From contig CP136064.1 of assembly GCA_032622095.1 (NCBI GenBank), forward strand, positions 253,710,484 to 253,774,483: a stretch of DNA of 64,000 nt. Direction: 5' to 3'. The stretch is from Siphonodentalium dalli (taxonomy: Eukaryota; Mollusca; Scaphopoda; Gadilida; Siphonodentaliidae). Under the pieces are notes generated by a model. It saw only the letters and a list, made by a program, of their open reading frames with translations. It was not told where the DNA came from and searched no databases. Of the stretch, positions 22,031 through 34,865 are shown piece by piece (the stretch's first letter is position 1; the number at the start of each line of letters is the position of its first letter). The translations under genes were made by a program, and so were the position numbers.

Positions 22031-22662
22031 CTTTTGCGCTTCATTTGAAGAAATTGATATAATTACAAATTGAACTATTAATCTTTCATTTTCTTTTTGA
22101 TGAGGGACGCAATTAGATAATATTATATAATATAAAGCATTAATCCTATATATGCTTTTTATGGTGTCAAAAAGATCTATTTGGCCAATTACCCAAACCG
22201 ATGCACATATAGCCTCAAATCGATTAAAATTTTGAAAATTATTGAATATGTAGCTTCTTAATCCCACAAGGACTCCTGAATCAACTGTATGGTATCACCA
22301 TATGCACTTAATTTTGTTTTCTTTTTGTTTTGTTAATCACGTGAATCTTTTTTGTAATTTATATTTTGTTGAGTCGGACTTATATAGGTCTTCGGACCTG
22401 TTGTCTGGCTCATTGCATATTTTATTTGCAATAAAACTATTTATACAGAATATCAGTGTCGTCCTACAGACATCAGAAATTGCTGCAGCATGTTAATCAT
22501 TATATCTATGAAACAGGACATGTCGACACAATGTCACGAATAACCACTGTAAATAAAATAAAAAAACAGGCATGGTGATCCAAAAAAAAGAAAAAGAAGA
22601 CAGAGATGGTGATCGGTGAAAACAAAAGAGCTCGTCGGTGGTCGTGAATAGAGAAGAGTACA

Positions 22663-23307
22663 GGTGACACTCCACAGTTTCGAATGATCAGTAGTGGTAA
22701 ATTTCTTAGAATAGAGTACCAGTGTTTTCTGTCACCATGGGTGTGGTATGTTTATTGAGAGAAGGTTAGTTATGAATTTGTGGATTTTTAGAGGATGTCT
22801 TTGAGTTTTGAAAAATATTGTTTCAGGTGACCTTGACCCCACCAGTATGAAGTAGTAGCGATTTCTGCGAAACAGTGGCTCCAGACACCAGCGTGACTTT
22901 TTAGCACCTAAAATTTGTCATTTGCGTGAATTTTTATTTTTTTAAATTACAGTGGTGAGAAGTTTGAAATTTTTTGATATTTTTGTGAGGAAACAGTGTT
23001 CTTCCAGACAACATAGGCGGCTATACCATAGATTGTCTGTTTTTTGTGTCCCATGGGCCTGAAAATCGCTTATTTTGGCCATTTTTGCATCAAAATTTCA
23101 TTTTTCAGGCACACAATCAAGGGGCATAACTCTTGCTACCCCCATTAAAATGACAATTCTGTACCAAAATCTTTAAGCCTAGTATGTGCTCAACCCAGGT
23201 ATGTATACATTGTATATGTGTTGTGGGATCACATTTCAGTTATTTTTCATTGAATTGGTGCCCCCTTATTTTTGCACCAATCCCTGCAGAAACTGTGGAG
23301 TGTCACC
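22663..23307. mobile_element. MITE with GGTGACACTCCACAGTTTC ends, copy 1
   Basis: The left end GGTGACACTCCACAGTTTC and the right end (its reverse complement, at 23289-23307) enclose 645 bp without coding capacity. A second copy of the same length and orientation lies at 24150-24797, with high identity. No clear target duplication was seen. Confidence 0.75.
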
Positions 23308-24149
23308 TTCAAGACCAGCAAATAGCACCATTTTCATCTGTCAACTTGACAGATATTGTTACTGAAAATCCTTTTTTAGCAAATCTGTTCAGTTGGAAGG
23401 AACATTTTATGGTAGATACACCATTCTTCTATGGATATTCCAATACAGGTTGTCTTTAGTCATATAAATTGGTGGGGATATGGAGTCTTGGAGCAGTGGG
23501 GGGGGGGGTGGTGGTGGTTCATGTATATGGTTATTGGTGATTTTTCAGATGATGGGTACTTCTTCATAACATCATATGCTCCTTGAATCTTAGCTGAAAT
23601 GGCTGATATTGTGACATTACACAGTATATAACAAAATTAGATATTCAGTCTTTCTTATTCACAAGTGTGAAATATAATAATTCAGGTTTCCTTGGTCATA
23701 TTTCACTTGACAACATATTGTTCATGTGATGTCATAACCTTGTAAAGCTTTCCCTTAATGCTAAATAAGACTTGGAATTTTTTAACCCATAGATTTGGGA
23801 GAGTATTAAAGATAGTTGTTGTATGAAATATTATGTTTTATTTTGATATCTGAGGAAAATATGCATCTCATAATATATTTGATACAACATTTTAGCATTT
23901 CAGACCTTTTTCAAGCTATAGATGATGGTTGAATATATCCATTTTGTCACTACGTCAAGCATAACGTCATTGGGCTCTGAAAGACCCAAAAGGGGTGAAA
24001 TCATGGGGGTGCATGTAAATCCCCACCCAATCTTGCTGCCTGTGATTGCAATAACGCATGGGGTGTAATATATCATTTTAAGCGGTATAATGCAGAGAAT
24101 ATGGAGGCTTGGTCCCTGTTAAAGATTAATAAAATTGCATTTCCCTTAA
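23308..24149. other. Spacer between two MITE copies, no gene
   Basis: Non-coding. Contains a G-run and GGT repeats near 23499-23518. No gene or RNA recognised. Confidence 0.4.
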
Positions 24150-24797
24150 GGTGACACTCCACAGTTTCGAATGATCAGTAGGGGTAAATTTCTTAGAATA
24201 GAGTACCAGTGTTTTCTGTCACCATGGGTGTGGTATGTTTATTGAGAGAAGGTTAGTTATGAATTTGTGGATTTTTAGAGGATGTCTTTGAGTTTTGAAA
24301 AATATTGTTTCAGGTGACCTTGACCCCACCAGTATGAAGTAGTAGCGATTTCTGCGAAACAGTGGCTCCAGACACCAGCGTGACTTTTTAGCACCTAAAA
24401 TTTGTCATCTGCATGAAATGTTTTTTTTTTTAAATTACAGTTGTGAGAAGTTTGAATTTTTTTGATATTTTTGTGAGGAAACAGTGTTCTTCCAGACAAC
24501 ATAGGCGGCTATACCATAGATTGTCTGTATTTTGTGTCCCATGGGCCTGAAAATCGCTTATTTTGGCCATTTTTGCATCAAAATTTCATTTTTCAGGCAC
24601 ACAATCAAGGGGCATAACTCTTAATTGCTACCCCCATTAAAATGACAATTCTGTACAAAAATCTTTAAGCCTAGTATGTGCTCAACCCAGGTATGTATAC
24701 ATTGTATATGTGTTGTGGGATCACATTTCAGTTATTTTTCATTGAATTGGTGCCCCCTTATTTTTGCACCAATCCCTGCAGAAACTGGAGTGTCACC
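24150..24797. mobile_element. MITE with GGTGACACTCCACAGTTTC ends, copy 2
   Basis: Near-identical to 22663-23307 through its whole length. Visible differences include a 4-bp insertion (TTAA) in AACTCTTAATTGC near 24620 and loss of GT in the right TIR. Because the TIRs are inverted and the copies are MITE-sized, I read this as two insertions and not as LTRs. Confidence 0.75.
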
Positions 24798-24873
24798 ACA
24801 GTAACACAGATCTACATATGTTTTGCATATATATAATTTTACAATGTTTACTTATGATTGCAATAAACTATTT

Positions 24874-25880
24874 GAAAATTATTATACCCCCCGCAACGAA
24901 GTTAGGGGGGGGGTATACTGGAGTCAGCTTGTCCGTCCGTCCGTCGTCCGTCCGTGGACACAAATTTGTCCGGAGTTTTTCTCAGTCGTTTTTTGATCAA
25001 TTTCCGTGAAACTTGACACAGACATCAGCCACCATGGGAACCTGTGCACCTGCGATTATGACGTCTGTCGGACTTTTTTTGCTGGAGTTATCCCCCCTTT
25101 TTCGACTTAGAAAATTTTCGCAACATGTATACTTTTGTCCGAGCTTTTATTCCTACATTTTTCAGTCAATTTTTTTAAAACGTGGCACAGATATTGAGTA
25201 CCATGGGAACTTGTGCACCTGCGACTATGACGTCTGTCCGACGTTTTTTGGTGGAGTTATCCCCCTTTTTCTACTTAGAAACTTTTTTTGCAACTTTGTT
25301 ATAATTATGGGGTACAGTGCAGCATTGTGAATAATTATACATGAAGTGCAAGTGTGAAATAATACCTTTTAATAATACAGCAATAGAAATACACGATGTT
25401 GTCAATAGGTTGGTTTGGATTCTAGTGATGGGTTTCCGTCAGCCTCGCCATCTCGTGAACTTCCGGCTATCTTCGGGCATCCTCGGTGGTTTCCGGATTT
25501 TCCCGTATCTTCGCTCCAATATCGCTATATTGGAGCCGTTTGCCGAGAAGCATCTATTTGATACAGGTTTTACTCTACCAGGCCTAACTATTAAAACCCA
25601 TAAATACAACACTATGCATAATTTTGTCCGAGCTTTTATTCCTACATTTTTCGGTCAATGTTTATTAATCTTGGCGCTGATATTTAGTACCATGGGAACC
25701 TGTGCACCTGCGATTATGACGTCTGTCCGACATATTTTGTGTGGAGTTATTCCCCTTTTTCGACTTAGAATATTTTTCCCAACATACATAATTTTGTCCA
25801 AGCTTTTATTCCTACATTTTTTGGTCAATAGGTTTAAGATTAGGGTTATGGTTGTACACCTGCAATGGGAACTGTTATTT
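24874..25880 (+). repeat. TATACCCCC / GTCCGTCCGTC dispersed repeat with diverged subrepeats
   Basis: It starts TATACCCCCC...GGGGGGGGTATAC, then CCGTCCGTCCGTCGTCCGTCC, and then two to three diverged units containing ACCATGGGAACCTGTGCACC, GACGTCTGTCCGAC and GGAGTTATCCCC. Related sequence is at 52490-52720 and, with a different body, at 60273-61510. A widespread type of non-coding repeat in molluscs; superfamily not assigned. Confidence 0.6.
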
Positions 25881-26264
25881 TATTATTTTAACTAAATGTT
25901 TACTGACATGTGAAACATCTTAGTATTTTAAAAACAGGGGGGGGGGGGGGGTATCCGTAGTCCCATTGGGACAGTCACACCTCTAGTTTGTTTTGTGGTT
26001 AGTAGTATACTCTCGGAACCATTTCCGCATGAGTATCTTAACTCAACAACCGATTTATTACTTCTTAGAAGTCTGGGGCGTGCTGATATGTTCGCATTTG
26101 TCCAGTATGATCCACCTAAACTACCATATTGTACGAATGGACTTGTAATAATAACCGGGGGGGGGTAACATTTTAGTGAGAAAATGGACAACAAAACACG
26201 TTTTTCTCGCTTTTCTCGCGATTAAAGCCTGCCAAATCCCATCTGGCATATATTAATTATCACC
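25881..26264. other. Non-coding region with two G-runs
   Basis: G-runs at about 25937-25951 and 26157-26166 flank a short unique segment. No gene recognised. Confidence 0.4.
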
Positions 26265-26505
26265 TATCAGCAGCTATCAGCGGATAAAGTAGCCTAATCC
26301 ATGAGACAGAAGTTTGTGTTCGGCTTTTCTATGCCGAACACAAACGCGTTATACAAAACATCTAACAAAACACTCATTATTGAACCAAACTCCACCAAAC
26401 TTCGTATAATAAAAGTTTGAACGTGAATACATATGCCTATGAACTTTATTCGGGAAATTTCCCATTATTTGGACTTGTGGTCGGTTATGTTCGGCTTTTA
26501 TGAGC
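26265..26505 (-). repeat. Dispersed repeat, inverted copy of 14237-14490
   Basis: Reads in reverse the same landmarks: CACCTATCAGC, GTTTGTGTTCGGC with GCCGAACACAAAC hairpin, CACCAAACTTCGTAT, ATGAACTTTATTCG, CCATTATTTGGACTTGTG. It ends near GGCTTTTATGAGC. Confidence 0.65.
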
Positions 26506-27055
26506 TCCGGCCTTCAATTCATGACTCGAAAATCTCAATTATCCAAGTTTCTTGTGTTATTCACTGATTAAATTTCTCGATCACAACACGGAAGATTGAT
26601 CTTACTCTCCTTATAAAGGTAAAATATATTCTGAAATTTGTATTTTTACCTTTATAAGGACATATAGTGGGAAAATATCAATATCAGGTCATATTTAATA
26701 ACTGTTTTGTATTCTCAGTTACAGAGGGCGAGTTGGGAGACATCTTCTCCCTGTCACTTCTCCTTAATATTGTCCTATAGGGACAAGTGACTTCTCTTCA
26801 GCAAATTTAAACTATATTTTCTGATTAAAATGTTATCCTTACTCATTAATTTTATAAATGGGCTTTTGTATTGTATACTATTTATTGGATCATAGAATGG
26901 TGATGTTGTGTGTATATTGAGTAAACTTGAGTCATTATGACTTCTCCTCAATAACAGTCCACTTCATTCCGTTTCGATCATAAACTCCCTTCGAAATACC
27001 CGTAATGTTGGATTTGAGACATTAATACAAGGTATACTCATAAACGAAGGGATAA
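26506..27055. other. Non-coding, small inverted repeat, no gene
   Basis: A small foldback lies near 26608-26664 (TCCTTATAAAGGTAAAATA with the complement). Nothing else recognised. Confidence 0.4.
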
Positions 27056-27063
27056 CTAAACAT

Positions 27064-28181
27064 TAGTGATGCGGACCGGACAGGACCACCTTAGGTGGTC
27101 CGGTCCACTGCCAAGGCGGTCCAGTCCGGTCCGGTCCAGGCCATTCCGGTCCGGTACACATACATGGACCGGTCCAAAACGGTCCGGTCCACCTATAATA
27201 GGCTATATATGTTAATGAATTATCTGTTTTCTCAAAGTTTTTACTCTGTATAGTACAAACTATAAGGTTACTGAGTTCAGTGCATTGCAATGAGTCCATA
27301 TATGTACATTGTTGGCCGATTGTAGGTATCATTGTCTGTCTCTGGTGGGATATACTGGAAACGATGCACGATAATAGTATTTCTAGTAATGCGAACATGC
27401 ACTAATTAAATGTATTGGACAGATATATAGCTAGGGCCAGAATGTGTTATAACCAATCTAACATGGCACTCAACTGATCGTATGCATGATTCGTATCATA
27501 CTTATTTTCATTAAATTGAAATTTAAGCGAAATAACTATACTGATGACAATTATACAAATGTGTACTAATATTGGAATCTTGGAGATTGTGATGGCTGAT
27601 TGTATAGTCCTGACAATTACAGTTATATACCTAAGTATACAACTACTATTGGATTAATGTGACTGTCTTGTGTGTGTACTATGTAATGTGGTTTGCATGT
27701 TTCTTCGATAATTATAACCGTGAAAAACAATAGAATACTCGATTCGATATCCATCCAAATTGATTAGTTGATGCCATGTTACACTATTTATGACAAATAG
27801 TTCCATACTCATTCAGTTGCATGTTTGTCGCATTGATAGGGTGCTATATAGTGTTGGCCAGTGTTACACTAATACATTACAAGGAAAGTGACATGTACAA
27901 AGTACATCTATACATTGTTTTCGTGGCATCAAACGTTTAATAGATATTAACCACTTGAATGCGTCAATACATCGTTGCTAATTGATATGACGGCAAATAG
28001 GCAATAATATTCGCGATAGTTTATTATAACTGAAGTAAAATAGTGGACCGGACCTGAGAGTACCGGACCGGTGGCAAAAAGCGGTCCGGTCCGGTCCAGT
28101 GACACCCGGTCCGGACCGGACCGTGGTCCACCCCTGGACCGCGGACCGGACCGGTCCAAAGCGGTCCGGTCCGCATCACTA
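27064..28181. mobile_element. hAT-superfamily non-autonomous element with GGACCGGTCC arrays
   Basis: Ends TAGTGATGCGGACCGG and CCGGTCCGCATCACTA. A perfect 8-bp target duplication CTAAACAT lies at 27056-27063 and 28182-28189, the hAT signature. Within about 130-160 bp of each end the motif CCGGTCC/GGACCGG is repeated many times, probably subterminal transposase-binding sites (inference). The 1118-bp body has no transposase reading frame. Confidence 0.9.
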
Positions 28182-28279
28182 CTAAACATGCTCGTAATTT
28201 TCAAAACATATCTCCAACAAATGTGGGCTGTAGTGTGTTGATGGATTTAAATGTAAAATATAAGATGGATGCTGCGACC

Positions 28280-29257
28280 ATGACATTCTAAGTCGAAAAA
28301 TGGCTGTAACTCATGTAAAACTAATTGGACAGAACCTATATTTGAACTTGGCCTGTAGTTTAACTGTGAAACACACATACTAGTTTTGGTTCAGATAAAA
28401 TAATCCAAACTGTAGTTATCGGTCGGAAACCAAAATGTCATGAAATTGGTCAAATTCCAAGTCGAATAAGGGCCGTAACTCATGTAAAAATAATTGGACG
28501 GAACCCATATTCGAACTTGTCCTGTATCTTTACCTGGAAAATACACATACCAACTTCGGTTCAGATCAAATGATTCAAAATGGAGTTATTGATCGGAAAC
28601 CATAAATGTTAAAGGTACTCGATCCAATCAGAGGGTCCTATAATACTATTTATTTGGCTTTTGGGGTAAAAAATATTTGATTCGAGTCGAGGAACCCACC
28701 CATCAAAGCTCAGAGTGATTAGATATCGATTTTGCAATAGATTATTAATTTTCGGATACGTAGCCCACAAGTTGGCAGAACACGTGATCAAAACGGACAA
28801 ATTGCGGGTGTAAGATGGATAACTCTAAACTCGAGTGCTAACGAATAACAATAATAACCACTTGTTTTTAGGGTTATCCATATTACACCTGCAATTTGTC
28901 CGTTTTGATCACGTGTTCTGCCAACTTGTTGGCTATACATATTCGAAAATTAATAGATTTCAAAAATCGATATCTAATCGCTCTGAGCTTTGATGTGTGG
29001 GTTCCTCGACTCGAATCAAATATTGTTCACCCCAAAGCCTAAGAAATAGTAATATAGGACCCTCTTATCGAATTGAATACCTTTAATAGACTGTCAACTT
29101 CTAAGTCGAAAAAGGGTTGTAACTCATGTAAAAATAATTGGACGGGACCCACATTTGAACTTGGTCTGCATCTTTAGCTGGGAAATACACATACCGACAT
29201 TGGTTCAGATAAAATAATTCAAACTGGAGTTAACGGTCGGAAACAAAAACTCAGAAA
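28280..29257 (+). repeat. Diverged 160-bp tandem repeat, three units, one split
   Basis: Units contain AAGTCGAA, GTAACTCATGTAAAA, TAATTGGACGGAACC and GGTTCAGAT, and begin near 28290, 28460 and 29102. The last two are separated by the TTAA-flanked foldback at 28609-29086. Non-coding dispersed repeat. Confidence 0.65.
28609..29086. mobile_element. TTAA-flanked foldback MITE (piggyBac-like target site)
   Basis: TTAA at 28609-28612 and 29083-29086 enclose AGGTACTC...GAATACCT. The two arms are complementary over most of their length (landmarks: GAGGGTCC/GGACCCTC, CAAAGCTCAGAG/CTCTGAGCTTTG, GTGATCAAAACGGACAAATT with complement), leaving a small centre. A related, interrupted copy is at 17658-21018. 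Confidence 0.8.
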
Positions 29258-30559
29258 CTACATACAGAATACATATACAAAATAAAGAGCGTTTAATTTG
29301 ATGAGTCAGTCATGGTTACGAATACATACAATTGCAGTTAAAGTGGGGAGTATGTTGATGAATAATTTAGTAAATTATTTACGATGACAACTATTCTAAG
29401 TCGAGTCCCCATTTTCCTTCACCACGACTCAATAAAGAGCGTTCCATGTTAAGAGTATTCCTGATATGGTGCGAATAAAAAGAGTTTAATAAACTGTAAA
29501 TTGCTATGACATATATAAAGCATGTATATCGCAAGTTCACAATAAAGTGTGTTCACTGTTAAGCCTATTCCGATATAGTGCGAATAAAGAGCGCTTGTAT
29601 ATGTGATTACATATTAAACCTGATTATTAACCACGACGAACGATTATATGTTTTATAATCCTATTGTTATGCGTAATTGACACAAAGAGGTCGATTCATG
29701 ACCTGGATATTCAATAGACCGTGTCGCTAGAGTGCTAATTCTATAGGCCACTAACCATGCATAGACGCAGCGAATTTGGCAAGATTGTTTTTTTGGGGTG
29801 GGGGGGGGGGGGGTTGGGGAAGCAATACATATAAACACCCTATTGCCCTAATATATACATGATTCATATAACTATGAAAATTAACTTATCATACCATATT
29901 GCTAATGAATGGCTTGATTATAATTGATTAAATCCGACAGCAATAAACCGAATTATTTTTGTTTTACTGCGTTACGGTAAATTAAAACGAAACGCTCTTT
30001 ATTGGCTGTGCAAGCCTTCGCATATATATTCAATCTTTATATGAATATATAATATAACTTGGACTATTCCGGTAACAAAAAAAAAAACATAAACACGACC
30101 ACGTGTTTATATATAGATAACTGATAATTATCAACATTTATCGATATATCGGGAAATTCAAAAGTGAAATATATATTTGTTTTATAATTTAATCATCTTT
30201 TTGGTACAATTTGCAATATATTATTACATACATTCATGTACATGTACATGCATATCTTACTTTTTCCAATGCATTGTCTGCATTACGTTATATTATGGCA
30301 CAATGTCAGGTATTGTTCAAATTAAAATGAAATCTGTGTCATTAAAAAGTTTTGTCAGGTCTTCATTGAGCAGTTATTCTCTAATTTTACTAGTGTTTAA
30401 CTTGTTAATGATATAAAGAAAAGTAATGGTTGTATTTTTATGTGTAATCTGACCTGTTACTCAAGTTAGATGTTGTGTTTGTGAACTTCCTGCAGAGGCC
30501 TTGCAGAATTCCGTCCTATCATTTGGGGGGGGGGGGAATTGGGGATTGTTCTGACAGTG
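29258..30559. other. Repeat-derived AT-rich region, no gene
   Basis: AATAAAGAGCG recurs at about 29280, 29430 and 29586, with a reverse copy (CGCTCTTTATT) near 29992, suggesting diverged repeat units. G-runs at 29793-29811 and 30524-30537. No coding region or RNA gene recognised. Confidence 0.4.
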
Positions 30560-33500
30560 AGAACAAACTCAAAATTCAGATCCTTCTATTGTTCTGTATT
30601 TAATGATATAGAGTTTTCTTTTTAATATACATCATTAATTAGGCTGAGGACACTGTTCCACTTTTTTATCTATACTGCTTTCTAAACTGTTATTCCATTG
30701 CTAATTTTTCTATTTTGAACTCATGATTTAGGTAACTTAAAAGGGATGTTTTTGACACATTTTCTTTATTGCATCGTGTTATATAAATATAACGTTTTGT
30801 TAACAGTATTAGGTTATTTATTGCTAAATAATTTTGGTTTTCCCCAATTCCAAACAGTATTTCATCAGTTGTCAATGTAGAGTTTAGTTTAAAGCAATCA
30901 TCCAGAATGCCCGATACATAATGCTATAATGGGAGTACCTTGCAACAGTTTGCTAGTAGGTGCTCAATGCTTTCTCTTTCATTGTTACATAAAGTACACA
31001 TACTAGTTGATATGATTTTACATTTTTCTAGGAATATATTTGTGACCAAGGTATTGGGATTTATTTTGAATGGGAAGGGAAGGCTTGCAATTTTGTACTT
31101 TTTGTAATTTTTAAACACCTCGAATATGTTTTTCCAGTCTAATTGTTGTGACTCAAGATTTAATCTTTTGCACCATCCAATTTTGGCAAATCGCTTATTT
31201 TGTACTAAAATATTAATGAAATTCAAATAGAGGTATTTGTTTAAACTTTCCTATCTTTGAATGTCTTGTTGGATCTTATTTTTTTTTTAATCTCATCGAG
31301 TTTATTCTGACTAGATCTTATTATTTTTCTCCAATTCATAGGGATGGAAGTCACTATTCCTTGCAATGTTAAGTAATTCACTTTGAGTCTATATTTTTGA
31401 AAAAAATCTTCAGTATTCATAAAGGAATTGTCTTCATTTAAAATGTCGTTGACACACAAGAGTTGTTTTTCTATCCATGTCTTTAGATAAATAGGCTTAT
31501 TATCTATTTTCAATGTTAAATTATGACAAATTGGTTGTGACTTGAAGTCTTTCACTGATGAAGGCTCACTGGTGAGCAGAGCATATGCTTCTTTCCAGAG
31601 AATGGATTGAAATTTGTTGCTATTTTTGTTATGCTAGGCTTATTTCAATTGAACATTATCGTTCCCCCACATTTCTCCATTTTATCTAATATAATTAATT
31701 TCCATTCTGTGTAGTTGAAAGGGTCCAGTACTTTTAAAGGGGTACTGTACCACATTTTCAATAAATTCCCAGTGACAATAGCGATCTAATATGAATATTA
31801 TATTATAAAATAACTAATTTGAGTCGACGATGTCTACTGAAAACGTTCCGGTTAACAGGCTATCGTAAAAGTAAAATTGAATTATTTAATATAAATTAAT
31901 TTATGGCTGGAGTCATAAAATGGAGAATTATGCCATTACGAGTTACCGTTCTTGAAATCGCATATGTTGCGTGTCTTTTATCGACGGCCATTCGCGAACA
32001 TTATTGAGTTGCAAACAAAACATGTTACCTGCAAAAGAAGGCCCGTTATAAAAAGGAGAAAGAAACAAGAGTCATAAAGCGTCAAGTATTTTATAGGGAG
32101 TGAGATCGTTCGATGGAAGAGATTGAATGCATCAATCGAAGCTGTGAGCAATGAACTTCCGGTACTTCCTGCAACCTGCTTCTTCTCCGGTGAAGGTAAA
32201 AAAAATGGCGCGTAGTTTGAAATCGTAATATTTTTGTTTCCAAGATCAATATTTTCTTCGCTAAATTAGGTTTATACGAAACTCATATAACACGAACACA
32301 ATCTAACTTGAAAGTTATTTCAATGGGAGTAAATAAAAAAATCGCCTATCTTAGTGTACAGTAACGATTTTGAGAAACAGCTAAGGTCAGGAATCTTGAG
32401 TCCACCATTTTCTATGAACTAATGTATCTATTTTTATCCTGTCTCTTTTCCCATTACAGAAAAATTTAAATAGCAAGCCCTGCATTTCCTTCATAGTTTG
32501 TTTTGGGGGTTCGGGTCATTATTTGGATAATAATTGTCAGTATTAAAGTTTTTATTACAGTCACTTTGCCCATGTGAGACAGTGCCCTCAATGCCCAGTT
32601 CTTTAATATGTTGTTCATGTTATCCATCTTTCCCCCCAGTTTTCCTGCACAAGGAGGGGATCTTCCAGATTAAATATAATTCCTAGAGTTTTGAATCTAC
32701 CTTTAAAATTCCATTTCAAGTTGATATTTGTTTTTAATGATATAGTATAACCTCTTCAAGTTCCAAACCACACCGCTTCTGTTTTATAAAAATTCGCTTT
32801 TAAACCAGATATCTTTTCAAATGCATTAATTAAATTTATTGTTTCTTGTGGAGAGCTTTGACTACTATCAACCCCTGCACTGTTACTTTCTAATTTGAAT
32901 GCAGCTGCGAATGGTTCTAGGCAAAGAATAAACAGATAAGGTGACAATTGGGCACCTTGTCTGACCCCTCTATCTATGTTAAATGATGTGATAATGAGAC
33001 TGTTTGCCTCATTATAAAGCGTTGTTACCCAATTACACAATGACACTCCAAAACCAAAAAATCTCAATGTTTTCTGTATGAAACTCCAGCTTATAGAATC
33101 AAAATCTTTCTCATAATCCAATAAGAGCATTAATTCAGGTATATTTTGTTCTTCACATTCTGAAATCAAGTCATATGTCAGGCGTGTGCACTCCCCTATG
33201 GTACCCTGTTTAATAAAACCTTTTTGTGTGTCACTAAACATTGAATTAATTTGTATTTGTATTTTATTTGCTATAACTGAAGCTGCTAATTTGTAATCTA
33301 TATTTAAGAGGGCGATTGGCCTTAATTTTTGTATTAATGATTTATTTATCTTTGCCAGGTTTTGGCAAGCAGGTAATCCTTCCTTGGTGTTGTCTTACTG
33401 ACATTGAGCCTTTTCTATATGCATCATTAATGGAATTTAAAACAAAAACTGCTATATCTTTCCAAAAGAATTAAAAAAACTCGGCAGTATACCCGTCATT

Positions 33501-34640
33501 ACCTGGTGATTTATTGTTTTTCATTGTTTTTAAAGTTGTTAATAGTTCATATTCGTTTACCAGTCCTTCACTCTTTTTATTCTCTTCTTCAGTTTTTATT
33601 TCGATGAAAGGATTATTTTTATCTAAGAATTTATCAAACTGTGCTTCCTCAGATTTATTGTCATTTATTTTATATAAGTTTTTATAAAATTTCCTTTGTT
33701 CTTCTAGTATTTCATTAATGTTTGTTGTAGTGCTGTTATCATCTCTTATAACTTTAGGAATAAATTTTTCTGTATAATTTTTTTTTTCTAGATATGCAAA
33801 ATATTTAGTTTTTTTCTCCCTCTGCGTACCGTTGGGCCTTAGCCCTGGTTATTAAACCCTTAACCTGAGTTTGTCTCATCAGGGTAAGTTCCTTTTTCTA
33901 ATTTTATCATTTCCCACAATTATTGATCATCAATAATATATCTAATTTCAGTGCTTGATGTTTTTGTGTATTTGTCTACTGTCTTTATAATAATTTCTTT
34001 AATTTGTTCCACATAGTTAGGACCGTTTAGAAGGGAATTGTTAAATTTACATGTCCTCTTCCCTTTTTGTTGGTCATTAAATGACAGTCCTAAGTTAATT
34101 GAAGAATGGTCTGATTTATATTTTGCGCAGATATTCTGCGATATGACATATGGTTCTAAGTCTTTGGATACCAAAAAATAGTCAAGTCTGCTATATTTTT
34201 TATTGGGACCGTACCAAGTATATCTGGTTTTATTTGGATTACATATATTCCATTTCAGTCATTATACTCTTTATTTTCTCTCTATTTTTTGGGTTGTTGT
34301 GTCTGCTATAGTTATATGTGTCAAGATCATAGTGTTGTACCACATTCCAATCACCAACCCAGATCGTTGACAGGTCGCCGAGTTCTATAACAATTTTTTT
34401 TTTTTTGTCTTCAAAATATTCAGGTTTTTCTTTGTTTGGACCATATAATGCAATTAGAGTGAATCTGTGACTTTGTACTGTGATGTTCAGTAGTATATAA
34501 TTGCCATCACGGTCTGCTTGTTTGTTGTTTATTTTAAACTCAAAAGCGAAATATAATAGGTTTATTTTGGAGTGCAATCTGCCAAGTGGGTTTAATATGA
34601 TGATGATGAACATCCATATCAAATTTAAAACTTATCCAGA
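30560..34640 (-). pseudogene. Tx1/L1-like non-LTR retrotransposon, decayed, minus strand
   Basis: Read on the minus strand: an apurinic-type endonuclease fragment (34239-34622: ALYGPN, WVGDWNVVQ, YNYSRHNNP), its C-terminal part (33920-34174: SDHSSI, KFNNSLL), RT fingers and palm (32756-33241: QKGFI, LLLDYEKDFDSISW as motif A, RGVRQGAQLSPYLFIL as motif B), then C-terminal blocks (31241-31555; 30924-31226 with CTLC...HLLANC; 30690-30875 with LLTKRYIYITR). Motif C (the Asp-Asp box) is missing: 31740-32400 is foreign sequence with the look of another insertion. Many frameshifts. Dead copy. Confidence 0.8.
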
Positions 34641-34865
34641 TAAACAAAACGTTTGAACACTCCACTGAATGTCGCCATTGTGGTGAACATACATACCAAA
34701 TTACATTGAGATCTGACAACCTGTGGTTGAGATATCTGCACGGACAGACAGATGGATGTACTGAGGACCAGACGCATGTAATCCAATATACCCACCAGTT
34801 CCTTCGGTCACAGGTCATAGTGAGAGGACTAGTTGTTCTTCCAACACCAAAGTATATGGAAATCA
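34641..34865 (+). repeat. Fragment of a dispersed repeat related to 60273-61510
   Basis: GGTGAACATACATACCAAAT and surrounding words resemble, in reverse or diverged form, the units of the array near 60400-61450. No coding content. Confidence 0.35.

Noticed and set aside
22663-24797. LTR retrotransposon with LTRs at 22663 and 24150
   Set aside because: Ends are 19-bp inverted repeats rather than TG...CA, and the 840-bp interior has no gag, pol or primer-binding site.
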